From positions 214,931 through 278,930 of the forward strand of contig NZ_JABJVN010000007.1 of assembly GCF_013618475.1 (NCBI RefSeq): a stretch of 64,000 bases of DNA, given 5' to 3'. Source of the DNA: Saccharibacillus deserti. Its GTDB lineage: Bacteria; Bacillota; Bacilli; Paenibacillales; Paenibacillaceae. The position numbers and the translations under genes are program-made. Positions 9,739 through 17,943 of this stretch are shown piece by piece. A model generated the notes under the pieces. That model did not search any database and was not told the DNA's origin. It saw only the letters and a program-made list of their open reading frames with translations. Position 1 is the stretch's first letter. Every line of letters begins with the position of its first letter.

Positions 9739-10620
9739 ATGGGCAAATCGTGGCTGAAACGGCAAAGTCTGCTGGGATACGCGTTTATCGGGCCGAACAT
9801 GCTGGGCGTGCTGCTGTTTTTCGTCCTGCCGGCCGTCTATTCGTTTTACCTGATGTTTACCGATTACACGTTCATGAACCCGGAGATTCATTTCGTCGGG
9901 CTCGACAATATCCGGCGGATGCTGGGCGACGACCTGTTCTACACGGCGCTGCGCAACACGGTCGTGTTCCTGCTGTCGGTGCCGGTGTCGATCATGCTCG
10001 CTTTTCTGGTCGCGGCGGCGCTGAACAAGTCGGTCTATTGGAAAAAAACGCTGCGTGCGCTGTACTTCATGCCTTACATCACAAGCGGCGTGGCCGTCGC
10101 ATTCGTATGGATGCTGCTGTTCCAGCCGGCGGACGGCCCGATCAACGGCTTTCTGCGGGCGATTGGCATCTCGCATCCGCCGGGATGGCTGTCCACGACC
10201 GAAAGTTCCATGTTCGCGATCGACATCATCTGGATCTGGTTCATGCTGGGCTACAATATGATCATCTATCTGGCGGCGCTGCAGGAGATTCCGGAAGAGC
10301 TGGTGGAAGCGGCCAGGATCGACGGCGCGAAGCCGTGGCAGATTATCCGCAGCGTCGTCTGGCCGCTCGTCAGCCCGACCACGTTCCTGCTGCTCATCAC
10401 CGGACTCATTATGTCAATCAAGACGTTCGGTATCATCCAGGCGATCACCCAGGGCGGGCCGGGCAGCAGCACGACCGTACTGTCGCTGTTCATCTACCAG
10501 AACGCGTTCCGCTATTACGAGATGGGTTACGCTTCCGCGATCTCGTGGGCGATGTTCGCGATCATCCTGCTCTTCACCGTGCTTCAGTGGATCGGGCAGA
10601 AGCGTTGGGTCCATTACTAG
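9739..10620 (+). CDS. Sugar ABC transporter permease, MalF/UgpA type
   Basis: The 293-residue integral membrane protein has six predicted helices and the permease EAA loop (EELVEAARIDGAKPWQIIRSVVWPL, about residues 188-212), the contact site for the cytoplasmic ATPase. The start MGKSWLKRQSLLGYAFIGPN is typical of the MalF-like partner. GGAGG precedes the ATG. It heterodimerises with the next gene product, 15 bases downstream, to carry the sugar captured by the lipoprotein at 8164-9522 across the membrane. Confidence 0.93.
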   Translation: MGKSWLKRQSLLGYAFIGPNMLGVLLFFVLPAVYSFYLMFTDYTFMNPEIHFVGLDNIRRMLGDDLFYTALRNTVVFLLSVPVSIMLAFLVAAALNKSVYWKKTLRALYFMPYITSGVAVAFVWMLLFQPADGPINGFLRAIGISHPPGWLSTTESSMFAIDIIWIWFMLGYNMIIYLAALQEIPEELVEAARIDGAKPWQIIRSVVWPLVSPTTFLLLITGLIMSIKTFGIIQAITQGGPGSSTTVLSLFIYQNAFRYYEMGYASAISWAMFAIILLFTVLQWIGQKRWVHY

Positions 10621-10635
10621 AAGGAGGCTGCGATT

Positions 10636-11529
10636 ATGGAAAACGTAAAAAGCAATCCGTCCGAAGCGGCAGGCGGCGCCCCGGCCCGGCGGCTGCGGCT
10701 CGGCGAAGTCCTCAAGCCGGGCAAAGTGCTGCTCACGCTCCTCATGTCCGCCTTCGCGCTGCTCATGGTCGTGCCGTTCGTCTGGATGATCGGCACATCG
10801 TTCAAGACGCCGGCGGAAGTGTTCCAATATCCGGTCAAATGGATCCCGACGACGCTGCACTGGGAGCATCATATCCGCGTCTGGACGGGGCCCGACGGCT
10901 TCGCGACCTATTATCTCAACTCGATCAAGATCTCGCTGATCAGCACGGTCGGCGCGGTGTTCCTGTCTTCGCTGGCCGCTTACGGCTTCGCGCGGATCAA
11001 ATTCAAAGGCCGTGAGCCGCTGTTCCTGCTGTATTTGTCGATGATGATGGTGCCTCCGCAGGTGCTGTTCGTGCCGAAATTCATCCTGTTCGACGCGATC
11101 GGCATCTACAATACGCACCTTGCGCTGATCCTGCCCGGCATGTTCACCATCTTCGGCGTGTTCATGATGCGCCAGTTCTTCCTGTCGGTGCCGGGCGAGA
11201 TCACGGAAGCGGCGTTTATCGACGGGGCAGGCCATTTCCGCATCTTCTTCCGACTGATGCTCCCGCTCGCCAAGCCGGCGATCGCGACGCTTGCGATTAT
11301 CGATTTCTCTTGGCATTGGAACGATTACGAGAACGCGCTGGTGTTCCTGCTGGACAAGAATCTGTTTACGGTGCCGCTGGGCCTCCAGAACTTTATCATG
11401 GAGAATACGGTCGATTATAACGGCATGATGGCCGCGGCGACGGCAGGGATCGTACCGATGCTGGCGGTGTTCCTGATCGGGCAGCGGTATATTATTCAGG
11501 GAGTGGCGGGGAGCGCGGTGAAAGGCTGA
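10636..11529 (+). CDS. Sugar ABC transporter permease, MalG/UgpE type
   Basis: The 297-residue protein has an N-terminal helix with the MalG-like FVWMIGTSFKTPAEVF segment, about six membrane helices, and an EAA loop (GEITEAAFIDGAGHFRIFFRLMLPL). AAGGAGG precedes the ATG and the gene lies 15 bases after its partner. A strong terminator follows, ending the uptake operon. Confidence 0.93.
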   Translation: MENVKSNPSEAAGGAPARRLRLGEVLKPGKVLLTLLMSAFALLMVVPFVWMIGTSFKTPAEVFQYPVKWIPTTLHWEHHIRVWTGPDGFATYYLNSIKISLISTVGAVFLSSLAAYGFARIKFKGREPLFLLYLSMMMVPPQVLFVPKFILFDAIGIYNTHLALILPGMFTIFGVFMMRQFFLSVPGEITEAAFIDGAGHFRIFFRLMLPLAKPAIATLAIIDFSWHWNDYENALVFLLDKNLFTVPLGLQNFIMENTVDYNGMMAAATAGIVPMLAVFLIGQRYIIQGVAGSAVKG

Positions 11530-11576
11530 GCCGATTGTGCCCTGCCGCAGGGAAGTACGGAAACGTCGAACATCCA

Positions 11577-11607
11577 AACGCCGAAGCTGACGCTTCCGGC
11601 GTTTTTT
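11577..11607 (+). terminator. Rho-independent terminator of sugar uptake operon
   Basis: AACGCCGAAGC pairs with GCTTCCGGCGTT (one bulged C) and runs into six T. Confidence 0.85.
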
Positions 11608-11672
11608 GTTAGGATGAAAGGAGTTAGGTATCCCGGCACGCAGCGGGACAAGGGCGAAAGTGAGAACGGAAT

Positions 11673-12698
11673 ATGAACGAGAAAGCGCAGCCTCCCAAAC
11701 CGAATAGGCAAACCAATTGGACGACAGGCGGGCGGGAACCGGGCAGCAGCCCGCAGGAACCGGCGGACAGCATGCGCCCGGCGGCAAATTCGGGGATTCC
11801 GGGCGGAACCGAGACGCTGGAAACGATCGAACTCGTGCTGGACGAAGTCGAGCGCCGACTGACGGACAAGGTCGTCCTCGACGAGCTGGCCGAGCGTGCC
11901 TATTTGTCGAAGTTTCATCTGCATCGCTTGATGCGCGCGGCTACCGGGCTTCCGCTGATGGAGTATGTCAGGGCCCGCAAACTGTCGGCCAGCGCGCACG
12001 CCCTGCTGGATACAAGAAGCGCGGGTACGGTGCTGGGTACGGCACTGGCGTTCGGCTTCGATCATGAGCAGTCGTATATCCGGGCGTTCAAGCGCCAGTT
12101 CGGGGTGACGCCGGCGCAGTTTCGCCGGGGCACCGAAGAGATCCGGCTGGTCGAGCGCTGCGATACGTCGGTGCTCAAGGAAATCCGCCGCGGCGTCGTG
12201 TTCGAGCCGATGTTCGTCATGAAGCCGCGAAGCCTGTATGCCGGCCGCAAAGCGACGATTCCGATCGCCGAAAATTTCGAGCGTTATACCGCGAACACGC
12301 ACGGCGTGACCTTTTTCTACGGAGAGTATGCAAAGATTCCGAACAAGCTCAAGCCCGGCGTCTATATCGGCCTGACCCTGTATCCGCCGGAGCACAGACC
12401 GAAAGCGACGGATTATCTGACTTCCGCCGAAGTGTCTTCGCTGGAGGGCCTTACGCCGGAGTGGGACACTGCGGAGATTCAGGCAGGGAAATACGCGGTA
12501 TTCAAATATATCGGCCGCTTTCACCCGGAACATCTGACCATCCATGAGCTGAACGAGATCTGGAATTACATGGACGAATGGCTGCTGCGCTCGCCGTACG
12601 AGCAGGCCCACGGGCATCATTTCGAATATATCGATATCGCGCTGGCGCGGGATGATTACTGCGAAGCGGATTTGTATGTGCCGATCCGGGATCTTTGA
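11673..12698 (+). CDS. AraC regulator with GyrI-like effector domain
   Basis: The 341-residue protein has two helix-turn-helix units at about residues 50-150 (LDELAERAYLSKFHLHRLMRAATGLPLMEYVRARKL, then ALAFGFDHEQSYIRAFKRQFGVTPAQFRR), placed before the effector domain. The C-terminal 160 residues look like the GyrI/Rob-type small-molecule binding fold (KYAVFKYIGRFHPEHLTIHELNEIWNYMDEW). Such proteins bind drugs or lipophilic compounds and activate defence genes; the target here is unknown. The first 45 residues are hydrophilic and probably disordered. No strong ribosome site precedes ATG 11673, so the start is less certain. Confidence 0.87.
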   Translation: MNEKAQPPKPNRQTNWTTGGREPGSSPQEPADSMRPAANSGIPGGTETLETIELVLDEVERRLTDKVVLDELAERAYLSKFHLHRLMRAATGLPLMEYVRARKLSASAHALLDTRSAGTVLGTALAFGFDHEQSYIRAFKRQFGVTPAQFRRGTEEIRLVERCDTSVLKEIRRGVVFEPMFVMKPRSLYAGRKATIPIAENFERYTANTHGVTFFYGEYAKIPNKLKPGVYIGLTLYPPEHRPKATDYLTSAEVSSLEGLTPEWDTAEIQAGKYAVFKYIGRFHPEHLTIHELNEIWNYMDEWLLRSPYEQAHGHHFEYIDIALARDDYCEADLYVPIRDL

Positions 12699-12906
12699 GC
12701 GGCAGTCCGGGAGCCGAAGCGGCCGGCATTTGACGGGTTCGGCACGGGTACACGAGGGATTCGGCATTTTTCTCATCGATTTCTAATGTGCCGGATTGAA
12801 ACTTCATCCGGCCATGCGGAGTATGTAACGCAAACAGACGCGAATTCCCCGCCGGCGCCGAGCCGCAAGGCGGAGGGATGCGTGCAGCGAGGAGAGTGTA
12901 TGTATT

Positions 12907-13350
12907 ATGAAGAAGATTATTTTGGCCCTGACCCTGTTCGCCGTTCCGGTTGCAGGCTGTTCGGCGGTCGAGGAAGTGAACCGTTCCGTCGGTTATACGA
13001 GCGACGCCGTCTCTTATATCAATGATGCGTCGCAGTGGGCGCAGGATATTCCGCAGCTGGCGCAGAATGCGGTCAACGATCCGCAGGCCCAGGAGAAACT
13101 GTCGCAGGAACTGGACCGGGTGCAGCAGAGCATTGCCGATTTTGGCAAGACCGATGTGCCGGAGTTCGCGCAGGGGCTGCACGGACAGCTGACCGGCTAC
13201 AATGCCAGTCTGAATACGCAGGTCGACGAACTGCAGCAGCGGATCGAAGCGGGCGAGTTTACGCCGGAACTGCTGCAGAATTCCGAAGTGATGCAGACGA
13301 TTCAGAAAATCCAAGGATTGATGGATCAATTCAAGCAGTTGGGACAGTAA
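12907..13350 (+). CDS. DUF6376-like small lipoprotein
   Basis: The 147-residue protein has a 17-residue signal and lipobox (VAGC, Cys18), then a helical, Gln-rich region (SQWAQDIPQLAQNAVNDPQAQEKL) that resembles the DUF6376 lipoproteins of Bacilli. Function is unknown. A GAGGAG lies 12-13 bases before the ATG, longer than ideal. It is monocistronic and followed by a strong terminator. Confidence 0.75.
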   Translation: MKKIILALTLFAVPVAGCSAVEEVNRSVGYTSDAVSYINDASQWAQDIPQLAQNAVNDPQAQEKLSQELDRVQQSIADFGKTDVPEFAQGLHGQLTGYNASLNTQVDELQQRIEAGEFTPELLQNSEVMQTIQKIQGLMDQFKQLGQ

Positions 13351-13357
13351 GATCCGG

Positions 13358-13389
13358 CCGGATTCCGCATAGAGCGGAATCCGGTTTTT
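13358..13389 (+). terminator. Rho-independent terminator
   Basis: CCGGATTCCGC and its exact complement form an 11-bp stem with a 5-base loop, followed by five T. Confidence 0.9.
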
Positions 13390-13703
13390 GCGTATCCGGA
13401 ACGGGCCGAACACCTGAGAGAACCGAACAAACGCGCTTTTCGATCTGAGGCCTCCGCGAACCCGCCGACTGCCGAATTCCGCAGGTCCCGGCGGCCTGCG
13501 CCTATCCATAAAAGGTACTTTTGCAAGTTGTAAAATTTATTGCGGTATTTTCTTGAAAACCACTGTACGAGTCATTTAATTTCGGTATAATCTTTCATGC
13601 AAACCGTTTTCGCAAAAAGAAAGCTCAGCGCATATCGGATCGAGCGAACAAGCCGTTCCGACTATTCCGTATACGGATACATTGAAGGAGGATTGAATAC
13701 CGT
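13390..13703 (+). other. Intergenic leader of the MFS transporter gene
   Basis: This stretch turns AT-rich after 13510 and holds TATAAT at 13586-13591, a candidate -10 about 110 bases before the MFS start; the hexamer 17 bases upstream (CTGTAC) is a poor -35. I see no ORF with a ribosome site. Confidence 0.35.
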
Positions 13704-14972
13704 TTGAAAAAGCTCGTCTGGATGGGCAGCCTGTTCTATCTGCTCATGGGGTTCATCAAAGTGACCGTCGCTTCCATCATCACCGTACTGCTGCCGCTGT
13801 ACGATCGCGTCTATACGGACGCCGGAGCCCTGATCTTTATCGAGTTCGGCGCTTCGATCTTCGGGATGCTGATCCAGCCGTGGCTGGCGAACCGCATGTC
13901 CAAAAAAGCGATGCTGCATATCGGCGCGTGGGGTGTGGCGGCTTCCTACCTGATGATCGCTTTCCTGCCGTCTTGGCCGCTTCTGCTCGCCGGATTCGCC
14001 GCTGCCGGATTCCTCGGAGGCATTATCGAATCGGTGATTGCGGCCGTTATTCTGGAAGGCCTGCAGTCCAATGCCGCAGTTGCCATGAGCCGCCTCGAAG
14101 TCGCTTTCGGCGTAGGCTCGCTGCTGCTGCCGCTGACCATCGGCGTGCTGATCGTCGACGGTCTGTGGAATTACGCTTTGTTCGGCATCGCCGCCTACTG
14201 CGTCTTCCTGTCCCTGTTCGTGCGCTTTACCCGCTTCGGCGACGCGGAAGCGCTGTTCCGGCCGGCTCATAAGAACGAAGTGCCGAACGCCGTTCCGGCC
14301 GGTGCCGCTTCCTCCGGTCCGGTCGGGGCCGTCGTAGCCGCCGCGGCGACCAACCATCCGTCCGCGCGTCTCAAGCGGGTTCTGCGCTCGCCGGGCGCGC
14401 TGATGCTGCCGGTTTTCGTGCTGCTGTTCTTCTTCTACGGGGCAACGGATATCGGACTGGTCAACTACCTGCCTTCCCTGATGCTGGAGACCGGCATGGC
14501 CGACGCCGCAACCGCGCCGATCAGTGTTACCGTATTCTGGGCTGCGATGATCGCAGGGCGGATGTTCGCGGGTTACGAAGCGGAGAAATTGGGCTACCGC
14601 AAATATCTGTTTATCCATTGGGGCGGCATGGTCGTGCTCCTGTCGCTGTTTGCGCTCAACCGCAGCGCGGCGGTCGGCTACGTGCTGATCGTGCTGCTCG
14701 GCCTTACGCTGTCCGGGTTGTATGTCGTCACGCTTGTCTATGCCAAGACGCTGATGCCGCGCAATATCGCGCGCAACACCAGTATCCTGATGGCGGGCTG
14801 CGCCGTCGGCGGAGGATTGTTCTCCGTGACGGCCGGCCGGATGCTCGATGCGCTGCCGGCGTCCTACGTGCAGTGGACCATGGCGGGAATCGCCATGTTG
14901 AGCCTGCTGACGTACGTCGTTTATGCCAAAGAGCGCCGGGTGGAGTCGGCTGCGAAGCTGGCCCAGGCTTAG
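13704..14972 (+). CDS. Major facilitator superfamily transporter
   Basis: The 422-residue protein has about twelve predicted membrane helices arranged as two halves of six, separated by a cytoplasmic loop at about residues 190-230 that is rich in Ala/Gly. The start is TTG at 13704, fixed by AAGGAGGA at 13686-13693, 10 bases upstream. The substrate is not evident; the arrangement recalls sugar or multidrug MFS carriers (GMLIQPWLANRMSKKAMLHI in loop 2-3). It stands alone between two terminators. Confidence 0.88.
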   Translation: MKKLVWMGSLFYLLMGFIKVTVASIITVLLPLYDRVYTDAGALIFIEFGASIFGMLIQPWLANRMSKKAMLHIGAWGVAASYLMIAFLPSWPLLLAGFAAAGFLGGIIESVIAAVILEGLQSNAAVAMSRLEVAFGVGSLLLPLTIGVLIVDGLWNYALFGIAAYCVFLSLFVRFTRFGDAEALFRPAHKNEVPNAVPAGAASSGPVGAVVAAAATNHPSARLKRVLRSPGALMLPVFVLLFFFYGATDIGLVNYLPSLMLETGMADAATAPISVTVFWAAMIAGRMFAGYEAEKLGYRKYLFIHWGGMVVLLSLFALNRSAAVGYVLIVLLGLTLSGLYVVTLVYAKTLMPRNIARNTSILMAGCAVGGGLFSVTAGRMLDALPASYVQWTMAGIAMLSLLTYVVYAKERRVESAAKLAQA

Positions 14973-15033
14973 GTTCGAAGGCTCAAATGATCAAAAAAAT
15001 GTCGATCGCATCCGATTTTCGAGACACGAATCG

Positions 15034-15067
15034 GCCGCCGCGCTTTCGGGCGCGGCGGCTTTTTTTG
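15034..15067 (+). terminator. Rho-independent terminator
   Basis: GCCGCCGCGC pairs with GCGCGGCGGC around a TTTCGG loop and is followed by eight T. Confidence 0.92.
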
Positions 15068-15319
15068 TTTTGCCGCGGCGATAAATGGCTCGGCTTCAAA
15101 GCTGCTTTTACCGGCGTTCCTGCGCGTGCCGGATTAAAGTCTCCATAATATTTGATCAAATTCGACAAAATGCGAGTTTATCTACAATTTTATTTTCGAA
15201 CGACGATAAATAAAGAGAAAGCTCAAGGACTGATTGCACAAAGTTTGTATTGTCCGATTGTTAGGTCTCCCAAGCGCGGAATATTTGATCATCGACATGA
15301 ATAGGAAGGATTTGAATGT
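15068..15319 (+). other. AT-rich leader of the chemoreceptor gene
   Basis: The region from 15149 is markedly AT-rich compared with its surroundings and ends in AGGAAGGA-like sequence before ATG 15320. I looked for a sigma-D promoter (TAAA, 15 bases, GCCGATAT) and found only GACGATAA without a matching -35. Confidence 0.35.
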
Positions 15320-16831
15320 ATGTTTAGAAAAGACAATCACAGCTTCGACCTTACATCATTACTGCAGGAAAGCCGCCTATTGATACAAAATGCCGAAAAG
15401 GGAGACTCTGCGGAGTTCGCTTCTTCTCCGGGCTATTCCCCTCAACTTCAAGAATTCATTCAAAATTTAAATCAGGCTTTGCACATCGCGAAAAAGCGCG
15501 AGGAGCATATAGGCGTACGTTTGCGGCTTGTTACGCAGGCTATTCAGGTCGGGTTGTGGGACATGGACGTAGTGGCAGGGGATCCCGTTAATCCCAACAA
15601 TACTTTTACCTGGACCGACGAGTTCCGCGCCATGGTCGGATTCAGGGATGAAAAAGATTTCCCCAACGTGCTGGACAGCTGGGCATCCAGACTGCATCCC
15701 GAGGACTATCATTGGGTTCTTCAAGCTTTTGCCGACCATCTGCTGGATCACACGGGCAAAACCCCCTACGACATTGAATACCGGCTCCAATTGAAGAACG
15801 GCGGCTACCGCTGGTTTCAGGCTACCGGAACGACCGTCAGGGACGGGAAAGGCATTCCTCTTCGCGTAGCGGGAGCCCTTTTCGATATCCACGACAAGAA
15901 AATAAAGGAACAGGAACTTGCGGATTACGTGGACCGTTACGAATTGATCAATCGGGCTTTGGTCGAGGCGCCTTGGGACATGACGGTCGTTGCGGGAGAC
16001 GTCGTCAATCCGAACAACGAATTTTGGTGGTCGCCCCAATTCAGAAAGACGCTGGGATTCCAGAACGAAAATGATTTCCCGAACGTTTTCAACAGCTGGA
16101 GCAGCCGGCTTCATCCTGAAGATGCCGAACGGACGATTCAGGCGTTTGCGGAGCATATGAACGATTATTCCGGCAGAACGCCTTATGACCTGGATTACCG
16201 GCTGCAGCTTAAAAGCGGCGAATATCGGTGGTTTCATGCCGGCGGCGAAACGATCCGCGATGCCCAGGGAGTTCCGCTGCGCGTAGCCGGTACTATTCGG
16301 GACGTGACGCTCGAGCGGAAAAAGCGCGAAGTTTCGACGGCCATGAACGGCCGTATGCAAGAGCTTTCCTATTCGATGGACGAAATGGCAAGCGCGATCG
16401 AATCGGTATCCAGCCAAGCACAGGAAATGGCCGGAGCTCAAGAAAAATCGACGCAGGCCGCAAAAGAGGCCAAAAAAAGCGCGGACGCGACCCGCAGCAT
16501 CTCGGATTCGATCAGGGAAATTGCCAATCAATCCAATCTGCTCGGCCTGAATGCCGCCATTGAGGCGGCTCGAGCCGGAGAGCTCGGCAACGGTTTTGCG
16601 GTTGTTGCCGGCGAAGTGCGCAAGCTGGCTATTCACAGCGCGGAAGCCACGAACAATATCGACAAGGTTTTAAACGAAACGAAAATGCTCATTGACGAAA
16701 TTTTGGAGCATATCGGCAATATGACCTCGTATACGCAAACGCAAGCGGCGTTGACGGAACAAGTGAACGCCTCCATGGACGAAATCAACATGATGACGAA
16801 ATCGCTGGTCGATACCATCCGGGAATTGTAA
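15320..16831 (+). CDS. Soluble chemoreceptor with two PAS domains
   Basis: The 503-residue protein has no membrane helix. Two PAS/PAC units, about residues 60-195 and 205-335, are near-duplicates sharing [22 protein letters not shown] or [20 protein letters not shown] or [12 protein letters not shown], and G-PLRVAG segments. The C-terminal 165 residues are a methyl-accepting signalling domain with the conserved tip ([20 protein letters not shown], then [14 protein letters not shown]). The signalling helices are shorter than in full transmembrane receptors. PAS domains bind cofactors or small ligands, so an intracellular redox, gas or metabolite signal to CheA is the likely role. It stands alone. 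Confidence 0.9.
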   Translation: MFRKDNHSFDLTSLLQESRLLIQNAEKGDSAEFASSPGYSPQLQEFIQNLNQALHIAKKREEHIGVRLRLVTQAIQVGLWDMDVVAGDPVNPNNTFTWTDEFRAMVGFRDEKDFPNVLDSWASRLHPEDYHWVLQAFADHLLDHTGKTPYDIEYRLQLKNGGYRWFQATGTTVRDGKGIPLRVAGALFDIHDKKIKEQELADYVDRYELINRALVEAPWDMTVVAGDVVNPNNEFWWSPQFRKTLGFQNENDFPNVFNSWSSRLHPEDAERTIQAFAEHMNDYSGRTPYDLDYRLQLKSGEYRWFHAGGETIRDAQGVPLRVAGTIRDVTLERKKREVSTAMNGRMQELSYSMDEMASAIESVSSQAQEMAGAQEKSTQAAKEAKKSADATRSISDSIREIANQSNLLGLNAAIEAARAGELGNGFAVVAGEVRKLAIHSAEATNNIDKVLNETKMLIDEILEHIGNMTSYTQTQAALTEQVNASMDEINMMTKSLVDTIREL

Positions 16832-17029
16832 CCCCTATCCGAAGCGTCGGACGTTCAGATCCGGCGCGGACGTTAAAATCATTCGTGTTCCTCTACCTGT
16901 CGTCTCCGCTCTCCGTTACAATGGGGAAATGATTCAAAGGCAAACGGACGTGTTAAGCATAAAACAATCGCATCAGCTTAACTTTTTTCCGGTCCGTACC
17001 TACAAAATCCAGGGATAGCGGAGGTTGAC

Positions 17030-17827
17030 ATGGAAACAGAGGCTCTCAGGAACGTGGAGTTATTGGCACTCAAAAAGCACAAGATTTACAAGCAAAGCGT
17101 CGTCCGCTATATCCTGCGCTCGATTCTGGCCAGCATGTTTATCGGGTTTGGCGTTATCGTCGCTTTCCGGGCAGGCGGCTTTTTCTACCTGGTCGAATCG
17201 CCGATGGCTTATCCGATGGCGGCGATCACGTTCGGCGCGGCGATCATCCTGATCTCCTACGGAGGCGGCGATCTGTTTACGGGCAATACATTCTATTATA
17301 CGTATACGGCGCTGCGCAAAAAAATGAAATGGACCGAAGTCTTCAAGCTGTGGGTCACGAGTTACGCAGGCAATCTGATGGGAGCGGCGCTGTTCGCGGG
17401 ATTCATTTTCCTGACGGGGCTGTTTGCTTCGCCGGATATCAACGGATTTCTGCTCAACGTGGTCCAGCACAAGATGGAAGCGCCGACGAGCCAGCTGTTC
17501 TTCCGCGCGATTTTGTGTAACTGGCTGGTCTGTATGGCGTTCTTCGTGCCAATGTTCATGAAGGAAAACGGAGCGAAGATGTTCGCGATGATGCTGTTCG
17601 TGTTCTGCTTCTTCATCTCGGGCTACGAACACAGTATTGCCAACATGTGTACGTTCGCGATCGCGCTTGTCGTTAACCATCCGGCGGAGATTTCCATGGC
17701 GGGCGTCGTACACAATCTGGTTCCGGTTACGCTTGGCAATCTGGTCGGCGGCGCCGGACTGATGGGGTTCATGTATTTCTACGTCAATAAGCCGTTTTTG
17801 AACGAAGAAGAAGCGGGCAAGCACTGA
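17030..17827 (+). CDS. Formate/nitrite transporter family channel
   Basis: The 265-residue protein has six predicted helices and FNT signature regions: GGGDLFTGNTFYYT in the first pore loop, and ISGYEHSIANMCTF, whose histidine is the central pore residue of formate channels. FNT proteins form pentamers that pass formate, nitrite or hydrosulfide. AGCGGAGG precedes the ATG. No nitrite reductase or pyruvate-formate lyase gene is adjacent, so the ion is not decided by context. Confidence 0.9.
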   Translation: METEALRNVELLALKKHKIYKQSVVRYILRSILASMFIGFGVIVAFRAGGFFYLVESPMAYPMAAITFGAAIILISYGGGDLFTGNTFYYTYTALRKKMKWTEVFKLWVTSYAGNLMGAALFAGFIFLTGLFASPDINGFLLNVVQHKMEAPTSQLFFRAILCNWLVCMAFFVPMFMKENGAKMFAMMLFVFCFFISGYEHSIANMCTFAIALVVNHPAEISMAGVVHNLVPVTLGNLVGGAGLMGFMYFYVNKPFLNEEEAGKH

Positions 17828-17887
17828 ACGGTTTGAAAAAGAACGCGTCTGCAGGCAGGCAAAGCGGAATTTGCCGAATGACAAACC

Positions 17888-17928
17888 AAAGAACGGCACA
17901 CCGATCAAGTCGGTGTGCCGTTCTTTTT
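17888..17928. terminator. Bidirectional terminator between convergent genes
   Basis: A 17-bp perfect stem (17888-17904 with 17910-17926) has a TCAAG loop, AAA on its left and TTTTT on its right, so it can serve both the channel gene and the protease gene on the other strand. Confidence 0.93.
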
Positions 17929-17943
17929 GGGTCGGGGCAGATC

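Noticed and set aside
13597-13613. cre-like GCAAACCGTTTTCGC before the MFS gene
   Set aside because: It departs from the cre consensus at about four positions on either strand.
15149-15300. Possible sigma-D promoter for the chemoreceptor
   Set aside because: Only GACGATAA resembles the -10 and there is no TAAA at 15-16 bases.
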